Positions 1-9,896 of a stretch of DNA of 42,238 nt are shown piece after piece. How positions within the stretch are numbered: the first letter of the stretch is position 1; every line of letters begins with the position of its first letter. A program made the position numbers and the translations under genes. Below the pieces are notes generated by a model. That model worked only from the letters and a program-made list of their open reading frames with translations. It did not search any database and was not told the origin of the DNA. The stretch comes from Bacteroidaceae bacterium. GTDB taxonomy: Bacteria; Bacteroidota; Bacteroidia; Bacteroidales; Bacteroidaceae. The stretch lies in NCBI GenBank assembly GCA_024398595.1, contig JAKSIX010000018.1, positions 1 to 42,238 of the forward strand. The letters are read 5' to 3'.

Positions 1-920
1 TTACTGATATGAAAACAATACCAGAGGAAGAATTTGCATATCTGAACGGTATTGGCGCCGGTCTGCTTCTGTATGATGATCATACCGCCCTGTACGCCAT
101 TATTATATGTCTCCTGTGCACGTTCCTGAGTACGGTCAACAATTGTAGCCACATCTGTCAGGAATATATTCTTGCCGTTTCTAGATGCAAGCACCAGATT
201 CCTCATATCCTGAGGATCAACGAATTCTCCCTGTACGCGCAGAGAGAAACTCTCGTTACCTATATCAATGTTTCCGCCCGGGACATTACGGTTCTCCGAT
301 GCTATGAGTGCGCTTATACTCTCGATGGTCAGATTGTAAGCCTCCAACTTGGCCGGATCGCAATATACATAAATCTCACGCTCCGGAGCACCGGCAATGG
401 ATACGGTTCCCACACCCGGTATTCTAGCCAGAGGATTGGCTACATTCTCATCAAGTATCTTATAGAGAGCGGACTGGCTCTCACCTGCCTGCACTGACAG
501 CATCATGATAGGCATCAGGCTGGTATCAAACTTGAACAGGATCGGCGTAGATACACCGTCAGGTAACTGCATAGTCACCATACTCAGTTTGTCACGCACA
601 TCGTTGGTTATGTCATCAATATCGTGTCCATACTCGAACTGCAGCGTGATTACGGAGACATTCTCCGATGATTTTGATGTAAGATGTTTCAGATAGCTGC
701 AACTGTTGAGCGAACTCTCGAGCGGACGTGTCACATTATTCTCGATATCTGACGCGCTGGCACCCGTATAGTAAGTGAATACCATGACAGTATTCGTCTC
801 TATATCAGGCAACTGGTCTATCGGTAGCTTCGTATATGAGAAGATACCGAAAACAACGACGGCCACAAAGCACAGAGCCGTCATAACCGGTCTTCTGACC
901 GCACCTCCGTACAAACTCAT
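1..920 (-). CDS. RND (HAE1-type) efflux pump, inner-membrane subunit, partial
   Basis: This is the N-terminal third (about 306 codons) of a proton-driven RND pump, which sits in the inner membrane and exports drugs or other toxic compounds through a periplasmic adaptor and a TolC-type channel. The start ATG is at 918-920, and the rest of the gene lies beyond the left edge. Visible hallmarks are the first membrane helix, the segment KLPIDQLPDIE, the stretch TGASASDIENNVTRPLE, and later NPLARIPGVGTVSIAG and KQTGANTV, all typical of the AcrB/MexB family porter domain. It starts 9 bases after the adaptor gene and is the last gene of a tetR-tolC-adaptor-pump operon. In the last 35 or so bases before the edge the translation stops resembling the family. 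The family assignment is secure; the substrate is unknown. Confidence 0.9.
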   Translation of the reverse strand, partial: MSLYGGAVRRPVMTALCFVAVVVFGIFSYTKLPIDQLPDIETNTVMVFTYYTGASASDIENNVTRPLESSLNSCSYLKHLTSKSSENVSVITLQFEYGHDIDDITNDVRDKLSMVTMQLPDGVSTPILFKFDTSLMPIMMLSVQAGESQSALYKILDENVANPLARIPGVGTVSIAGAPEREIYVYCDPAKLEAYNLTIESISALIASENRNVPGGNIDIGNESFSLRVQGEFVDPQDMRNLVLASRNGKNIFLTDVATIVDRTQERAQETYNNGVQGGMIIIQKQTGANTVQICKFFLWYCFHIS

Positions 921-929
921 ATCCTCTGT

Positions 930-1949
930 TTATTTACTAACCTCAACCTCAGTTCCGTCAATCAGTTTATTCTGCCCGGCAATGACAACCTGCGCATTGT
1001 CCGGCACACCTGAAATCAGTTCATACCTGTCACCCAGACGCTGTCCGAGTTCAACCTTGCAATAGTGTACTATTCCATTGTCGTACACATACACGAAGCG
1101 GTCTCCTGAACCTACACGCTTTACGACTGATATATCCGGCACTACCACGTGGCTCTCAGTACCGAGATTAAGCGTCACACGCGCGAACATACCGGGGCGC
1201 AGTTTTCTGTCGGCATTCTGCACACGCACCTCAACCGGGAATGTGTGTGTAGCCGCATCAATGGTAGGATGTATCAGATGTACCGTGCCGTCAAACCTGA
1301 CACCGGGATATGCGTCAAGTTCAACAGTGACGGCATCCTTCAGCTTGACCTTTGAGTAATACTGCTCCGATACATTTATTATCAGCTTGGCCGGTGCAAT
1401 ACTCTGCACCACGAGAACAGGCCTGCCCGCGCTGTAAATATCACCGTTGTCATAGTTTCTCTCCGTAACCACACCGTCAATCGGGCTTTTAAGCTGCGTA
1501 TTGGTAAGCAGATTGCTATAAGCAGTCCTGTTTACCTCAAGGCTCATATTGGTATTGTCCCATTCAGCCTTTGACACACCGCCGACCTTATAAAGCTCGT
1601 CGATACGGTTAAACTGAACCTCCTGATTCTTTATCTGCAGTTCCAACTGACGCAGGTTAGACTCGTCCATCTGGACAAGTTTCTGTCCTTTGCTGACATT
1701 ATCACCCACCTCAACAAGAATCCTGTCAATTCTGATAGGTGTGGAAGGTGCGATGTTATTCTTTATATCGCCCTCCACTGTAGCCGAATACACCTGAAGC
1801 TGGTCAACAGACTCAGACCTTACCGATGCCAGCTTCACTATTGGCTTTTCAGCAGGCGCCACTGTCTCCTTATTCCTGTCACCGCCCCCACAGGCTGTCA
1901 TAAGGACAGTCAGGCCACATAACACGATAGAATAATTGATTGCTTTCAT
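930..1949 (-). CDS. RND efflux periplasmic adaptor (membrane fusion protein), lipoprotein
   Basis: This 339-residue AcrA/MexA-type adaptor bridges an inner-membrane RND pump to an outer-membrane channel. The N-terminus is a lipoprotein signal ending at LMTAC, with the lipidated Cys at residue 20 followed by Gly-Gly-Gly. Next come the biotinyl-lipoyl half motif around VEVGDNVSKGQKLVQMD, a short helical hairpin (about residues 98-135), the second lipoyl half around LKSPIDGVVTERNYDNGD, and beta-barrel and membrane-proximal domains with RPGMFARVTL. The length is normal for a short-hairpin adaptor. It lies between tolC (9-base gap) and the pump gene (9-base gap), so the three are almost certainly translated from one mRNA under the TetR-like gene at the head of the operon. 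Confidence 0.92.
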   Translation of the reverse strand: MKAINYSIVLCGLTVLMTACGGGDRNKETVAPAEKPIVKLASVRSESVDQLQVYSATVEGDIKNNIAPSTPIRIDRILVEVGDNVSKGQKLVQMDESNLRQLELQIKNQEVQFNRIDELYKVGGVSKAEWDNTNMSLEVNRTAYSNLLTNTQLKSPIDGVVTERNYDNGDIYSAGRPVLVVQSIAPAKLIINVSEQYYSKVKLKDAVTVELDAYPGVRFDGTVHLIHPTIDAATHTFPVEVRVQNADRKLRPGMFARVTLNLGTESHVVVPDISVVKRVGSGDRFVYVYDNGIVHYCKVELGQRLGDRYELISGVPDNAQVVIAGQNKLIDGTEVEVSK

Positions 1950-1958
1950 ATTGTTTTT

Positions 1959-3338
1959 TTATCTTTCATTAACCATAATCAAATCATCACGCCCCAGTAC
2001 CTTGTCCAAATCCGCCTTTGCTGCCAGATAATCATATATGGACTGGCTGTATGTCAGTTTGGCCGATACCACCGATATCTCGGAATTATTCAGTTCCAAT
2101 ATTGTTCCTCCGCCTATTGCATAGCGTTTCTTGGCTATCTCGTATCCCTTGTCAGCCTGTTTCACAGCTTCCTTGTTACTGGCCACCTGCTCAATGCTGG
2201 CATTCATGTTGTCTATATAGCTCCGTGCCTGCACGGCCAGCTGTTCCTCCGTATATCTGCGCGTTTCAGCCAACTGGTTTATCTGCAGTCTGGTGCTTTT
2301 CATTTTCGTGAAATTGGATGCCTTATAGATAGGTACGGACAACGACAGCACTATCGAAGAACTCTTTCCCCAATCATAGTTACCCAGTCTGAGATTGTCA
2401 TTGTAAAGAGACTGGAAGGCATACGAGCCGACAAGAGCCAAGGTCGGGTAGAAGCTTGTCCTCTGGAGTTTCAAGGTCTGTTGCAGCAACTTCTCATTCA
2501 ATTTCAACTGTCTGAGAGATGTATTGTCCTCCAATGACATATTGTCTATGTCTATTATACCGGGCACAAGCTGATCCTCATAATTCTGCAGACTGTCGTT
2601 TATGCAGAACTCTATATCTGAAGTTACGCCCATAAGCACTTTCAGCTGCAGTTTCGCCAGATTTATTGCATTGCGTGCCGATATGACAGGCGGCTGCATA
2701 CTGCGCATCTGTACTTCAGAGCTGATCTTATCATATTCGCTGACCCCGCCAAGTTCGTACATATTGTTTATCAGCTGATAGTTACGGCTGCTCTGCTCAT
2801 AGCTTTTCTGCAGCACGTCATAACTGTCCTGTGCCAGAATAAGCATATAGTAGGCCTTTGTCACCTGATTGATAAGGTCCAGTTTCGAACTGCGGCTCTG
2901 CTCAACAGCGTTCATCAGATCGGTCTTTGTAAGATTCATTGTCGCATACACGGCCGGTGCATATACAGGCAATGCTATCTGGAACTGGCCATTCCATGTA
3001 TATGTATCATCCTTACCCATCTTGAAAGACTGACCGTTCAGCTTCATCTCGGCTGCCAACGCTGTATATTGTACAGTACCGGACAGATCCGCACTCGGCA
3101 GCAATGCCTGCCAGGCCTCTTTCCTGCTTATTTCCTTAAGTTGTATCTGCTGATCCGCCACAATGATGGTAGGATTATCAGCAAGCGCAATCTCAATGGC
3201 CTTGTCAAGCGTCAGCGGAACGTTACCGTCAGCATCCGGCACAAGCCTCATATCCTGTGCGCAGAGCATTGCAGGACAAGTCACGAGAAATGCGGCAGCA
3301 ACTGTCATAACTGCATTCTTTCCACAAAATTTCTTCAT
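1959..3338 (-). CDS. TolC-family outer-membrane efflux channel
   Basis: This 459-residue outer-membrane factor forms the trimeric channel-tunnel through which the RND pump expels substrates. A signal peptide spans about residues 1-27 (ending MLCA, before QD). After it come the two repeated OEP helical halves. PLTLDKAIEIALADNPTI near the N-terminus and QADKGYEIAKKRYAIGG near the C-terminus are typical family signatures. I chose ATG 3336-3338, whose A is also the last base of the upstream tetR stop (TGATG), an arrangement that suggests translational coupling; a GTG one codon earlier is possible but less likely. It is second in the efflux operon. Confidence 0.92.
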   Translation of the reverse strand: MKKFCGKNAVMTVAAAFLVTCPAMLCAQDMRLVPDADGNVPLTLDKAIEIALADNPTIIVADQQIQLKEISRKEAWQALLPSADLSGTVQYTALAAEMKLNGQSFKMGKDDTYTWNGQFQIALPVYAPAVYATMNLTKTDLMNAVEQSRSSKLDLINQVTKAYYMLILAQDSYDVLQKSYEQSSRNYQLINNMYELGGVSEYDKISSEVQMRSMQPPVISARNAINLAKLQLKVLMGVTSDIEFCINDSLQNYEDQLVPGIIDIDNMSLEDNTSLRQLKLNEKLLQQTLKLQRTSFYPTLALVGSYAFQSLYNDNLRLGNYDWGKSSSIVLSLSVPIYKASNFTKMKSTRLQINQLAETRRYTEEQLAVQARSYIDNMNASIEQVASNKEAVKQADKGYEIAKKRYAIGGGTILELNNSEISVVSAKLTYSQSIYDYLAAKADLDKVLGRDDLIMVNER

Positions 3339-3964
3339 CACTTATTACTGTATTTTAATTTATACTCATTTAATTTCTCCAGACCGTCTGCAGTGGCTAT
3401 GCCCCTGAGCATCACTATTATCGTAGAATCGAGAAGTGTATCCAGGGCTGTTCTCTCCCGGGTACGCTCCTCACTGACAAAATGACTCATTGATACAAAA
3501 GCCTTACAGACGACATCCACACAAATATCATCTCTGAACACACGCTGTCTGATACCAGTCTCCAGAAAGTTCTTGAAATTGTCATGTATTCCTGCTATGT
3601 GGGAATCCATTTTTTCCTTAAACAACGGATATTTACTTAAATCAGACACAAGTACATTACCGCTACGGTTTACTTCGGACAATATAAGGTTTATGTAACT
3701 CAAGGCCACAGACAGGACATCCCTGCCTTTGGACAATTCCACTTCCATAGCCTTCTGGGTATTTGCCGTATGCAGTTCCATACACTCCAGCAACAGGTTC
3801 TCCTTACTGGAAAAAATCTCGTAAAGCGTACGCTTTGATATGGACAAAGCCGCCGCAACATCGTCCATACGCACATTGTCAATGCCTTCGTGTACAAACA
3901 TCGACAGTGCCGTACGCACAATTTCCGGACGCAACTCTTCCCTATTCAATGTAGCTGTAATCAT
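3338..3964 (-). CDS. TetR/AcrR-family transcriptional regulator
   Basis: This 208-residue regulator has an N-terminal TetR helix-turn-helix (about residues 10-55: RPEIVRTALSMFVHEGIDNV, then MDDVAAALSISKRTLYEIFSSKENLL) followed by an all-helical ligand-binding and dimerisation domain. It heads the efflux operon, and its stop codon shares a base with the tolC start. Family knowledge suggests it represses its own operon and is released by a pump substrate; that is inference. A good promoter match lies immediately upstream, so close that the mRNA would have almost no 5' leader. No clear palindromic operator was recognised in the 105-base gap upstream. Confidence 0.9.
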   Translation of the reverse strand: MITATLNREELRPEIVRTALSMFVHEGIDNVRMDDVAAALSISKRTLYEIFSSKENLLLECMELHTANTQKAMEVELSKGRDVLSVALSYINLILSEVNRSGNVLVSDLSKYPLFKEKMDSHIAGIHDNFKNFLETGIRQRVFRDDICVDVVCKAFVSMSHFVSEERTRERTALDTLLDSTIIVMLRGIATADGLEKLNEYKLKYSNK

Positions 3965-3971
3965 ACAGCCG

Positions 3972-4003
3972 CAAAGTTATTTGAAAACTTCAAGGTGCGC
4001 AAT
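3972..4003 (-). promoter_or_regulatory. Predicted promoter of the tetR-efflux operon
   Basis: Read on the minus strand, TAACTTTG (3979-3972) matches the Bacteroidetes -7 consensus TAnnTTTG. ATTG lies at 4003-4000, a 20-base spacer away. Transcription would be expected to begin near 3968, only about 4 bases before the tetR ATG at 3964, giving a nearly leaderless mRNA. The rest of the 3965-4069 gap shows no other clear element. Confidence 0.5.
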
Positions 4004-4069
4004 AAGTTTTCAATGTAAAATGTATTATTTAGGCTTTTTTAGTATTAGACCGACGGATTGACGCTGTTC

Positions 4070-4513
4070 TCAATCCGGCAACAGTTCTTTCAGGAACTTC
4101 TCAAGATCCTCATCAAGATCTGCCATCAGGGTCTGGCTGACCAGCTGTGTGTCATCGTCAATAAGCATAAGTTCACGTGCGACATCCCCGTCATCGTCTG
4201 TCAAGACGAACGAGAACGGTTTCCAAATACCCAGATTTTCAAAACTGTCCTGAGTGTTCAGATTCTGCAGTACCCTGCCCAGCAATGACTCAAGAGTGTC
4301 ATAGAACTCTTCTTCCGGAATATCGGCAAGTTCTGATATGACAGAACGTCCGAGCTCACGGTCATCGTCAAGAACCGCCAGTTCTCCGGATTCTCTGACA
4401 GGCAGAATATGAATATCCGTAACCGTCGGCATCTCCGATGGCTGTCTATAGGCATCCAATGCCTGACCGATGACATCAGCCATCACTTTCAGCACAGACT
4501 CGCTAATTTCCAT
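4070..4513 (-). CDS. Acidic hypothetical protein downstream of secA
   Basis: I do not recognise this 147-residue protein. It is strongly acidic, with Asp/Glu clusters such as VLDDDRELG, LTDDDGDVA and LMADLDEDLEKFL. It has no signal peptide or membrane segment, so it is probably cytoplasmic. It begins 17 bases after the secA stop on the same strand and is probably cotranscribed with it. The start ATG at 4511-4513 begins MEISESVLKVMADVIGQAL. The coherent alpha/beta-like pattern and tight placement support a real gene. A link to secretion is only suggested by position. Confidence 0.7.
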   Translation of the reverse strand: MEISESVLKVMADVIGQALDAYRQPSEMPTVTDIHILPVRESGELAVLDDDRELGRSVISELADIPEEEFYDTLESLLGRVLQNLNTQDSFENLGIWKPFSFVLTDDDGDVARELMLIDDDTQLVSQTLMADLDEDLEKFLKELLPD

Positions 4514-4530
4514 ATATATAAAGAATTATA

Positions 4531-7500
4531 TTACATATTCCTGCCGTGGCAGTTCTTGTATTTCTTACCGCTGCCGCAAGGACACGGATCATTGCGCCCG
4601 GGTTCCTTATCGACCCTGATAGGTTCACGGACCTGCTGACGGGTATCCCTACCAGCAGCCGCCTGCTGCGCGGCATCACCGAGCTGAGCCTTGTTCTCCG
4701 TATATTGGCGACGCTGTGCACGATTCTGTGCCGGAGCCTCGCGAACCTTGTCAGGATCCGGTTCCGGTATCTGGCCTCGCATAATTATCGATACAGTCTG
4801 GTCATTCATCTTATCCACCATATTATCGAACAGAGTGACAGACTCCAGCTTGAATATCAGCAGCGGGTCTTTCTGCTCATAGCTTGCATTCTGCACGGAA
4901 TGTTTCAGTTCGTCAAGTTCACGCAGGTTCTCCTTCCAGCACTGGTCAATGGTATGAAGCAGTATCGCCTTCTGGAAAGCCTTGACCACCTCCTTACCTT
5001 CCGAATCGTATGCAGCCTTCAAGTTGACAGGTATCTGATACAGCTTCCGGCCGTCTGTAATCGGTATAAGTATATTCTCGTAACGGTCTCCGTTCTCCTC
5101 ATAGACACGCTTCACCACGGGATATACAATCTGTGACAAGCGTTCGCTCTTGCGTTTGTAATTCTCCATCGCAGTCGCAAACACCTTCTCGGCAACGTCG
5201 TCCTGCTTCATTGAACTGAACTCAGCTTCACTCAGAGGTATCTCAATCGCAAGGATGCGGAAAAGTTCCATCTTAAGCGATTCATAGTCCGGACAACGCT
5301 CAACAATCACCGCACATCTGTCCCATATCATATTGGCGATATCCATACCGATGCGCTCACCCATCAGGGCGTGACGCCGTTTCTCATAGACCACAGTACG
5401 CTGTTTGTTCATCACGTCATCATATTCAAGCAGGCGCTTGCGTATTCCGAAATGATTTTCCTCGACCTTCTTCTGGGCCTGTTCAATACGCTTCGTTATG
5501 AAACTGTTCTCTATCATCTCATCCTCCTGAAGCCCCATCTTATCCATAAGAGGCGCTATTTTCTCGGAGCCGAACAGACGCATCAGATTATCCTCAAGCG
5601 AGATAAAGAACACGGATGAACCCGGATCGCCCTGACGGCCGGAACGGCCTCGCAGCTGACGGTCCACGCGGCGGCTCTCGTGACGCTCTGTACCCACAAT
5701 GGCAAGACCGCCCGCAGCCCTAACCTCGTCGCTCAGTTTGATATCGGTACCACGTCCTGCCATATTGGTGGCTATGGTGACGATACTACGCTGACCGGCC
5801 TTGGCCACAATGTCAGCCTCCTTCTGGTGCAGTTTGGCATTCAGCACATTATGCTCTATCTTGCGCATCGTAAGCATCCTGCTCAACTGTTCGCTGATTT
5901 CAACGGATGTGGTACCGACCAATACCGGACGGCCAGCCTCCACAAGACGGACAACCTCCTCTATCACAGCCTTGTACTTCTCGCGCTTCGTCTTGTAGAT
6001 ACGGTCATTCATATCCACGCGGGCAATAGGCTTGTTGGTCGGGATGACCACGACATCCAGTTTATAGATATCCCAGAACTCTCCCGCCTCCGTCTCAGCA
6101 GTACCGGTCATACCGGCCAGCTTGTGATACATTCGGAAATAATTCTGAAGCGTAATGGTGGCAAATGTCTGGGTCGCAGCCTCAATGGTCACACGTTCCT
6201 TGGCCTCTACAGCCTGATGCAGGCCGTCAGACCAGCGGCGACCCTCCATAACACGTCCCGTCTGCTCATCAACAATCTTAACCTTGCCATCTTCCGTAAC
6301 AATGTAATCGACATCCTTCTCGAACATCGCATACGCCTTCAACAGCTGGTTTATTGTATGGATACGCTCACTCTTTATGGCATAGTTGGTAAGAAGTTCA
6401 TCCTTGCGTGCCATCTTATCCTCAGGACTCAGGTCAGTCTTTGCCTCAAGCTCTGACAACTGGCCTGTTATGTCAGGCAACACGAAGAATTCCGGATCCT
6501 GCTGCGTACCGCTGATAAGCTCAACGCCCTTGTCCGTCAGATCCACGCTGTTGAGCTTCTCGTCAATTACGAAATACAATGGTGCCACAGCCTCTGGCAT
6601 ACGCTTGTTCTGCTGTTCCATATATATCTCCTCTGTCTTCTGCATTCCGACCTTCATTCCCGGTTCACTGAGGAACTTTATCAGAGCCTTGTTCTTGGGA
6701 AGAGCCTTGAAACTGCGGAACAATGACAGGAAGCCCTCCGCCACCTCGTCCTGATTCTCCGAATAGACCTTCTTGCGGGCATCGGCAAGAAACTGTGTTG
6801 CCAGACGTTTCTGAGCCTCAAAAAGCTGCTCCACCTGCGGACGGAGCTGTTCAAACTGCTGGTCTTCACCCTTCGGGACAGGACCGGATATAATAAGAGG
6901 TGTACGTGCATCGTCTATAAGCACGGAATCAACCTCATCGACAATAGCGTAATTATGACCGCGCTGTACCAGTTCCGACGGATGACCGGCCATATTGTCA
7001 CGCAGATAGTCAAAACCGAATTCATTATTCGTACCGAAAGTGATGTCGGCACGGTATGCGTTACGCCGGGCCTCAGAGTTCGGCTGATGCTTGTCAATGC
7101 AATCAACAGACAGGCCGTGGAACATATAGAGCGGCCCCATCCATTCCGAGTCACGCTTTGCCAGATAGTCGTTCACCGTAACCACATGAACACCATTGCC
7201 GGTCAATGCGTTCAGAAATACAGGAAGTGTGGCTACGAGAGTCTTGCCCTCGCCGGTTGCCATCTCCGCAATTCTGCCTTTATGCAGTACTACGCCGCCG
7301 AACAGCTGCACATCGTAATGAATCATATTCCAGACCGTATCATTACCTCCTGCCTCCCAATGATTCAAATAGATGGCCTTGTCATCCTCAATGCGCACGA
7401 AATCGTGTTTCGCCGCCAGGTCACGGTCAAAATCATTGGCCGTCACGACAACCTCCCCGTTTTGGGCAAAACGCCGTGCAGTTTCCTTTATTATCGCATA

Positions 7501-7830
7501 CACATCAGGCAATACCTCATCGAGAATTACCTCATATCGGTCAAGTATGTCCTTTTCCTGCTTGTCAATCTGATTGAACAGCGGCTCACGGTCCTCAAGT
7601 TCAGTCTCCTCCACTTTAGCCTTGAGTTCATCCACAGCCTTTCTCTCCGGAATGACAAAATCCTGAACCTTACGGCGTATACCGGCTGATGCCGCACGCA
7701 GTTCATCATTCGTAAGTCCCTCGTATCCCGGATAGGCGGCAATGATTCTATCCACCCAGGGCTGAATCTCCTTTCTGTCACGTGTGGCCTTATTGCCGAA
7801 CAGTTTTCCTATTATTTCATTAAAACCCAT
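4531..7830 (-). CDS. secA: Preprotein translocase ATPase SecA
   Basis: SecA is the ATPase motor that drives unfolded preproteins through SecYEG. At 1099 residues it is longer than the E. coli enzyme (901), which is usual in Bacteroidetes. Seen in order: DEAD-like nucleotide-binding domain 1 with Walker A MATGEGKT (Lys near 196) and Walker [17 protein letters not shown] (near 295); the preprotein cross-linking region; nucleotide-binding domain 2 with [10 protein letters not shown] and [14 protein letters not shown]; the helical scaffold and wing; and a C-terminal zinc SEC-C motif with [14 protein letters not shown], which in family members binds SecB or ribosomes. I chose ATG 7828-7830 (MGFNE) because the extension to 7839 would need a TTG start. 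The next gene begins 17 bases downstream. Confidence 0.98.
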   Translation of the reverse strand: MGFNEIIGKLFGNKATRDRKEIQPWVDRIIAAYPGYEGLTNDELRAASAGIRRKVQDFVIPERKAVDELKAKVEETELEDREPLFNQIDKQEKDILDRYEVILDEVLPDVYAIIKETARRFAQNGEVVVTANDFDRDLAAKHDFVRIEDDKAIYLNHWEAGGNDTVWNMIHYDVQLFGGVVLHKGRIAEMATGEGKTLVATLPVFLNALTGNGVHVVTVNDYLAKRDSEWMGPLYMFHGLSVDCIDKHQPNSEARRNAYRADITFGTNNEFGFDYLRDNMAGHPSELVQRGHNYAIVDEVDSVLIDDARTPLIISGPVPKGEDQQFEQLRPQVEQLFEAQKRLATQFLADARKKVYSENQDEVAEGFLSLFRSFKALPKNKALIKFLSEPGMKVGMQKTEEIYMEQQNKRMPEAVAPLYFVIDEKLNSVDLTDKGVELISGTQQDPEFFVLPDITGQLSELEAKTDLSPEDKMARKDELLTNYAIKSERIHTINQLLKAYAMFEKDVDYIVTEDGKVKIVDEQTGRVMEGRRWSDGLHQAVEAKERVTIEAATQTFATITLQNYFRMYHKLAGMTGTAETEAGEFWDIYKLDVVVIPTNKPIARVDMNDRIYKTKREKYKAVIEEVVRLVEAGRPVLVGTTSVEISEQLSRMLTMRKIEHNVLNAKLHQKEADIVAKAGQRSIVTIATNMAGRGTDIKLSDEVRAAGGLAIVGTERHESRRVDRQLRGRSGRQGDPGSSVFFISLEDNLMRLFGSEKIAPLMDKMGLQEDEMIENSFITKRIEQAQKKVEENHFGIRKRLLEYDDVMNKQRTVVYEKRRHALMGERIGMDIANMIWDRCAVIVERCPDYESLKMELFRILAIEIPLSEAEFSSMKQDDVAEKVFATAMENYKRKSERLSQIVYPVVKRVYEENGDRYENILIPITDGRKLYQIPVNLKAAYDSEGKEVVKAFQKAILLHTIDQCWKENLRELDELKHSVQNASYEQKDPLLIFKLESVTLFDNMVDKMNDQTVSIIMRGQIPEPDPDKVREAPAQNRAQRRQYTENKAQLGDAAQQAAAGRDTRQQVREPIRVDKEPGRNDPCPCGSGKKYKNCHGRNM

Positions 7831-7861
7831 AATCAACAATTGTAAAATCGCACCAATTCTG

Positions 7862-7894
7862 CAAAATTAGCAAAAAAAACGCAAAATCGCCAAC
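7862..7894 (-). promoter_or_regulatory. Predicted secA promoter
   Basis: On the minus strand TAATTTTG (7869-7862) fits the -7 consensus TAnnTTTG, with GTTG at 7894-7891 after a 21-base spacer. The start point would fall near 7858, leaving a leader of about 28 bases to the ATG at 7830. It lies within the 78-base gap between secA and the convergently placed end of the permease gene. Confidence 0.45.
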
Positions 7895-7908
7895 AGAACC
7901 CTATCCGT

Positions 7909-9213
7909 TTATTCTCTCTCCGGCATTATGTTGTCAAGTATCAGACTCAGCAGGAAAACAATTGCCACTCCATTGTCGGCAAACACAGACCTAACAACAG
8001 GTGGGAATATGCCGAACATTCCGGCAACCGACGTGAAGCCTATGCCCACACTGAGCGATATGGATATTATCAGCATATTCTTACGGTTGAATCCGCATTT
8101 GCACAACATTGTAATTCCTGCATATAGCACCGAGCCGAACATCAGTATCGAGCAGCCGCCGAGTACAGACTGAGGTATGGTGGTCAACGCAGCTCCCACT
8201 ACAGGGAACAGGCCTGCTACCATAAGCATAATGGCACAAGTGGATATGACAAATCTGTTTATAACCTTCGTAATCGTAATCAGTCCCACATTCTGGCTGA
8301 AAGTCGTTATCGGCGTACATCCGAACAAGCCCGACAAAGAGCTGGCAAATCCGTCACACGCAATGGAACCGGACAGTTCATCTGACGTAAGATTGCGCCC
8401 CAGTGCAGTCTCTGCAAGCGCACTTGTATCGCCAATGGTCTCAGTCGCCGACACAAGGAAAATTGCAGTCATTGACAGTATAGGGCCGAGCCGGAACTCA
8501 GGATGGAAAGGCATCAGTTCAGGAAGAGCCACTACAGATGGGACATTATGGATTACGGAATAGTCAATCTTGCCCATAACCGCAGCGAGGACATACCCCA
8601 CGACAAGTCCTGACAGGATAGACAAAGAACGCAGGCGTTCATTGCCAAACACCTGTGTGACAACACACGCCGCCAGGGCGACAGAACCTGTTATCCAATT
8701 GTCGGCAGAGCCGAAATCTGCAGTCCCCTGTCCTCCGGCAAACGAGTTGGCCCCCACAGGAAGCAGCGAGAATCCTATGGACACCACAACTGTGGCAGCT
8801 GTCAGCGGAGATACATATTTCCGCCAATATTTGGCGAACAGCCCCAGAACGCCCTCCACTGTTCCACCGGCAACCACTGAGCCTATAAGCACATCCATCC
8901 CAAATGTGGCGGCAATGCTGATTGACAATGTGAGAAATGTGAAACTGATGCCCATAATCATAGGCAGACGTGCACCTATCCGCCAAAGCCGCAGCACCTG
9001 TACAACAGTAGCGAGTCCGGCTATAACCATTGCATTCCGGACTAGTCCTGCCGTGGTTCCTTCGTCAAGACCGACAGTATCAGCCAGAATCATCACAGGT
9101 GTTATGTTTGCCACAAACATTGCCAGCAGATGCTGGAATCCGAAAGGTATCGCCTGACCTACCGGCACATATCCGTCCAAATTGTAGAGATTATCTGATT
9201 TTTTTCGTTTCAT
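7909..9213 (-). CDS. NCS2-family uracil/xanthine permease
   Basis: This polytopic inner-membrane nucleobase:cation symporter has 434 residues from ATG 9211-9213; the longer frame would begin with TTG at 9228. The N-terminus has IPFGFQHLLAMFVANITPVM, typical of UraA/UapA-like NCS2 carriers. The conserved substrate-site region SGLFGCTPITTFSQNVGLI follows in the second half, and about a dozen hydrophobic segments are visible. The divergent neighbour is xanthine phosphoribosyltransferase, which makes xanthine the most likely substrate: the permease brings it in and Xpt traps it as XMP. Uracil or urate cannot be excluded from sequence alone. A -7 match lies directly against the start codon. Confidence 0.9.
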   Translation of the reverse strand: MKRKKSDNLYNLDGYVPVGQAIPFGFQHLLAMFVANITPVMILADTVGLDEGTTAGLVRNAMVIAGLATVVQVLRLWRIGARLPMIMGISFTFLTLSISIAATFGMDVLIGSVVAGGTVEGVLGLFAKYWRKYVSPLTAATVVVSIGFSLLPVGANSFAGGQGTADFGSADNWITGSVALAACVVTQVFGNERLRSLSILSGLVVGYVLAAVMGKIDYSVIHNVPSVVALPELMPFHPEFRLGPILSMTAIFLVSATETIGDTSALAETALGRNLTSDELSGSIACDGFASSLSGLFGCTPITTFSQNVGLITITKVINRFVISTCAIMLMVAGLFPVVGAALTTIPQSVLGGCSILMFGSVLYAGITMLCKCGFNRKNMLIISISLSVGIGFTSVAGMFGIFPPVVRSVFADNGVAIVFLLSLILDNIMPERE

Positions 9214-9217
9214 TTTC

Positions 9218-9225
9218 CAAAAGTA
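9218..9225 (-). promoter_or_regulatory. Predicted -7 box for the permease, abutting its start codon
   Basis: TACTTTTG on the minus strand fits TAnnTTTG. It ends 4 bases before the ATG at 9213, so the mRNA would be leaderless or nearly so. No convincing -33 element was found at 19-21 bases, so the call rests on the -7 box alone. Confidence 0.3.
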
Positions 9226-9248
9226 CAAATGTTTTCGTACAATTTTTC

Positions 9249-9256
9249 TAATTTTG
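9249..9256 (+). promoter_or_regulatory. Predicted -7 box for xpt
   Basis: TAATTTTG matches TAnnTTTG and would start transcription near 9260, about 30 bases before the xpt ATG. An AGGAG Shine-Dalgarno sequence lies at 9276-9280, 9 bases before the start codon, which is unusual for this phylum. No clear -33 element was seen, and no purine riboswitch fits in so short a leader. Confidence 0.4.
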
Positions 9257-9289
9257 TGGATATTGGTTTACATATAGGAGAATGCTGCT

Positions 9290-9847
9290 ATGGAGAAGTT
9301 AATGGCAAGAATATCGAGAGAGGGAGACATCCATTCAGGAGGAGTCCTGAAAGTTGACAGTTTCATCAACCATCAGATTGACCCTGCATTGATGTATGAC
9401 TGTGCCGCAGAACTGTTAGACAGGTTCAAGGACAGGAATTTCAACAAAATACTGACAATTGAGTCAAGCGGCATAGTTCCTGCCGTACTTGCAGGATATA
9501 TAGCAGGGCTGCCTGTCGTGTTTGCCAAGAAGACGAAGCCCATAAGTATGGGCAAAGCCTATTCCACAACAATACATTCCTTCACAAGAGACAACGATTA
9601 CGAAGTGATGATATCGGAAGAATTCCTTACAGCGGACGACCGTGTACTGTTCATTGACGATTTTCTGGCATACGGCAATGCCGCGCTGGGAATGATTGAC
9701 ATCTGCCGTCAGGCCGGGGCATCCATAGAGGGTATGGGATTCCTCATCGAAAAGAAATTCCAGAACGGGCGCTACGCAATAGGCAAGTCCGATGCATCTG
9801 TCAAAGTGGAAAGTCTCGCCATCATTGAATCACATTTGGGTTTCTGA
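9290..9847 (+). CDS. xpt: Xanthine phosphoribosyltransferase
   Basis: This 185-residue cytoplasmic enzyme converts xanthine and PRPP to XMP, feeding GMP synthesis by salvage. The N-terminus KVDSFINHQIDPALM and the PRPP-binding loop VLFIDDFLAYGNAA are signatures of the Gram-positive-type Xpt family (B. subtilis Xpt is about 194 residues). Conserved GIVPAVLAGYIAGLPVVFAKK lies between them. The start ATG at 9290 has a real AGGAG ribosome site. It is transcribed away from the NCS2 permease across a 76-base shared promoter region, forming an uptake-and-trap pair. Confidence 0.95.
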   Translation: MEKLMARISREGDIHSGGVLKVDSFINHQIDPALMYDCAAELLDRFKDRNFNKILTIESSGIVPAVLAGYIAGLPVVFAKKTKPISMGKAYSTTIHSFTRDNDYEVMISEEFLTADDRVLFIDDFLAYGNAALGMIDICRQAGASIEGMGFLIEKKFQNGRYAIGKSDASVKVESLAIIESHLGF

Positions 9848-9896
9848 CACATAATTTACTCAAGTTTCGCCTTAGTAATCTCCAAAAAACAACCTG

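Noticed and set aside
9214-9289. Purine riboswitch between the permease and xpt.
   Set aside because: The 76-base gap and predicted leaders are too short for the three-helix purine aptamer, and no matching stems are visible.
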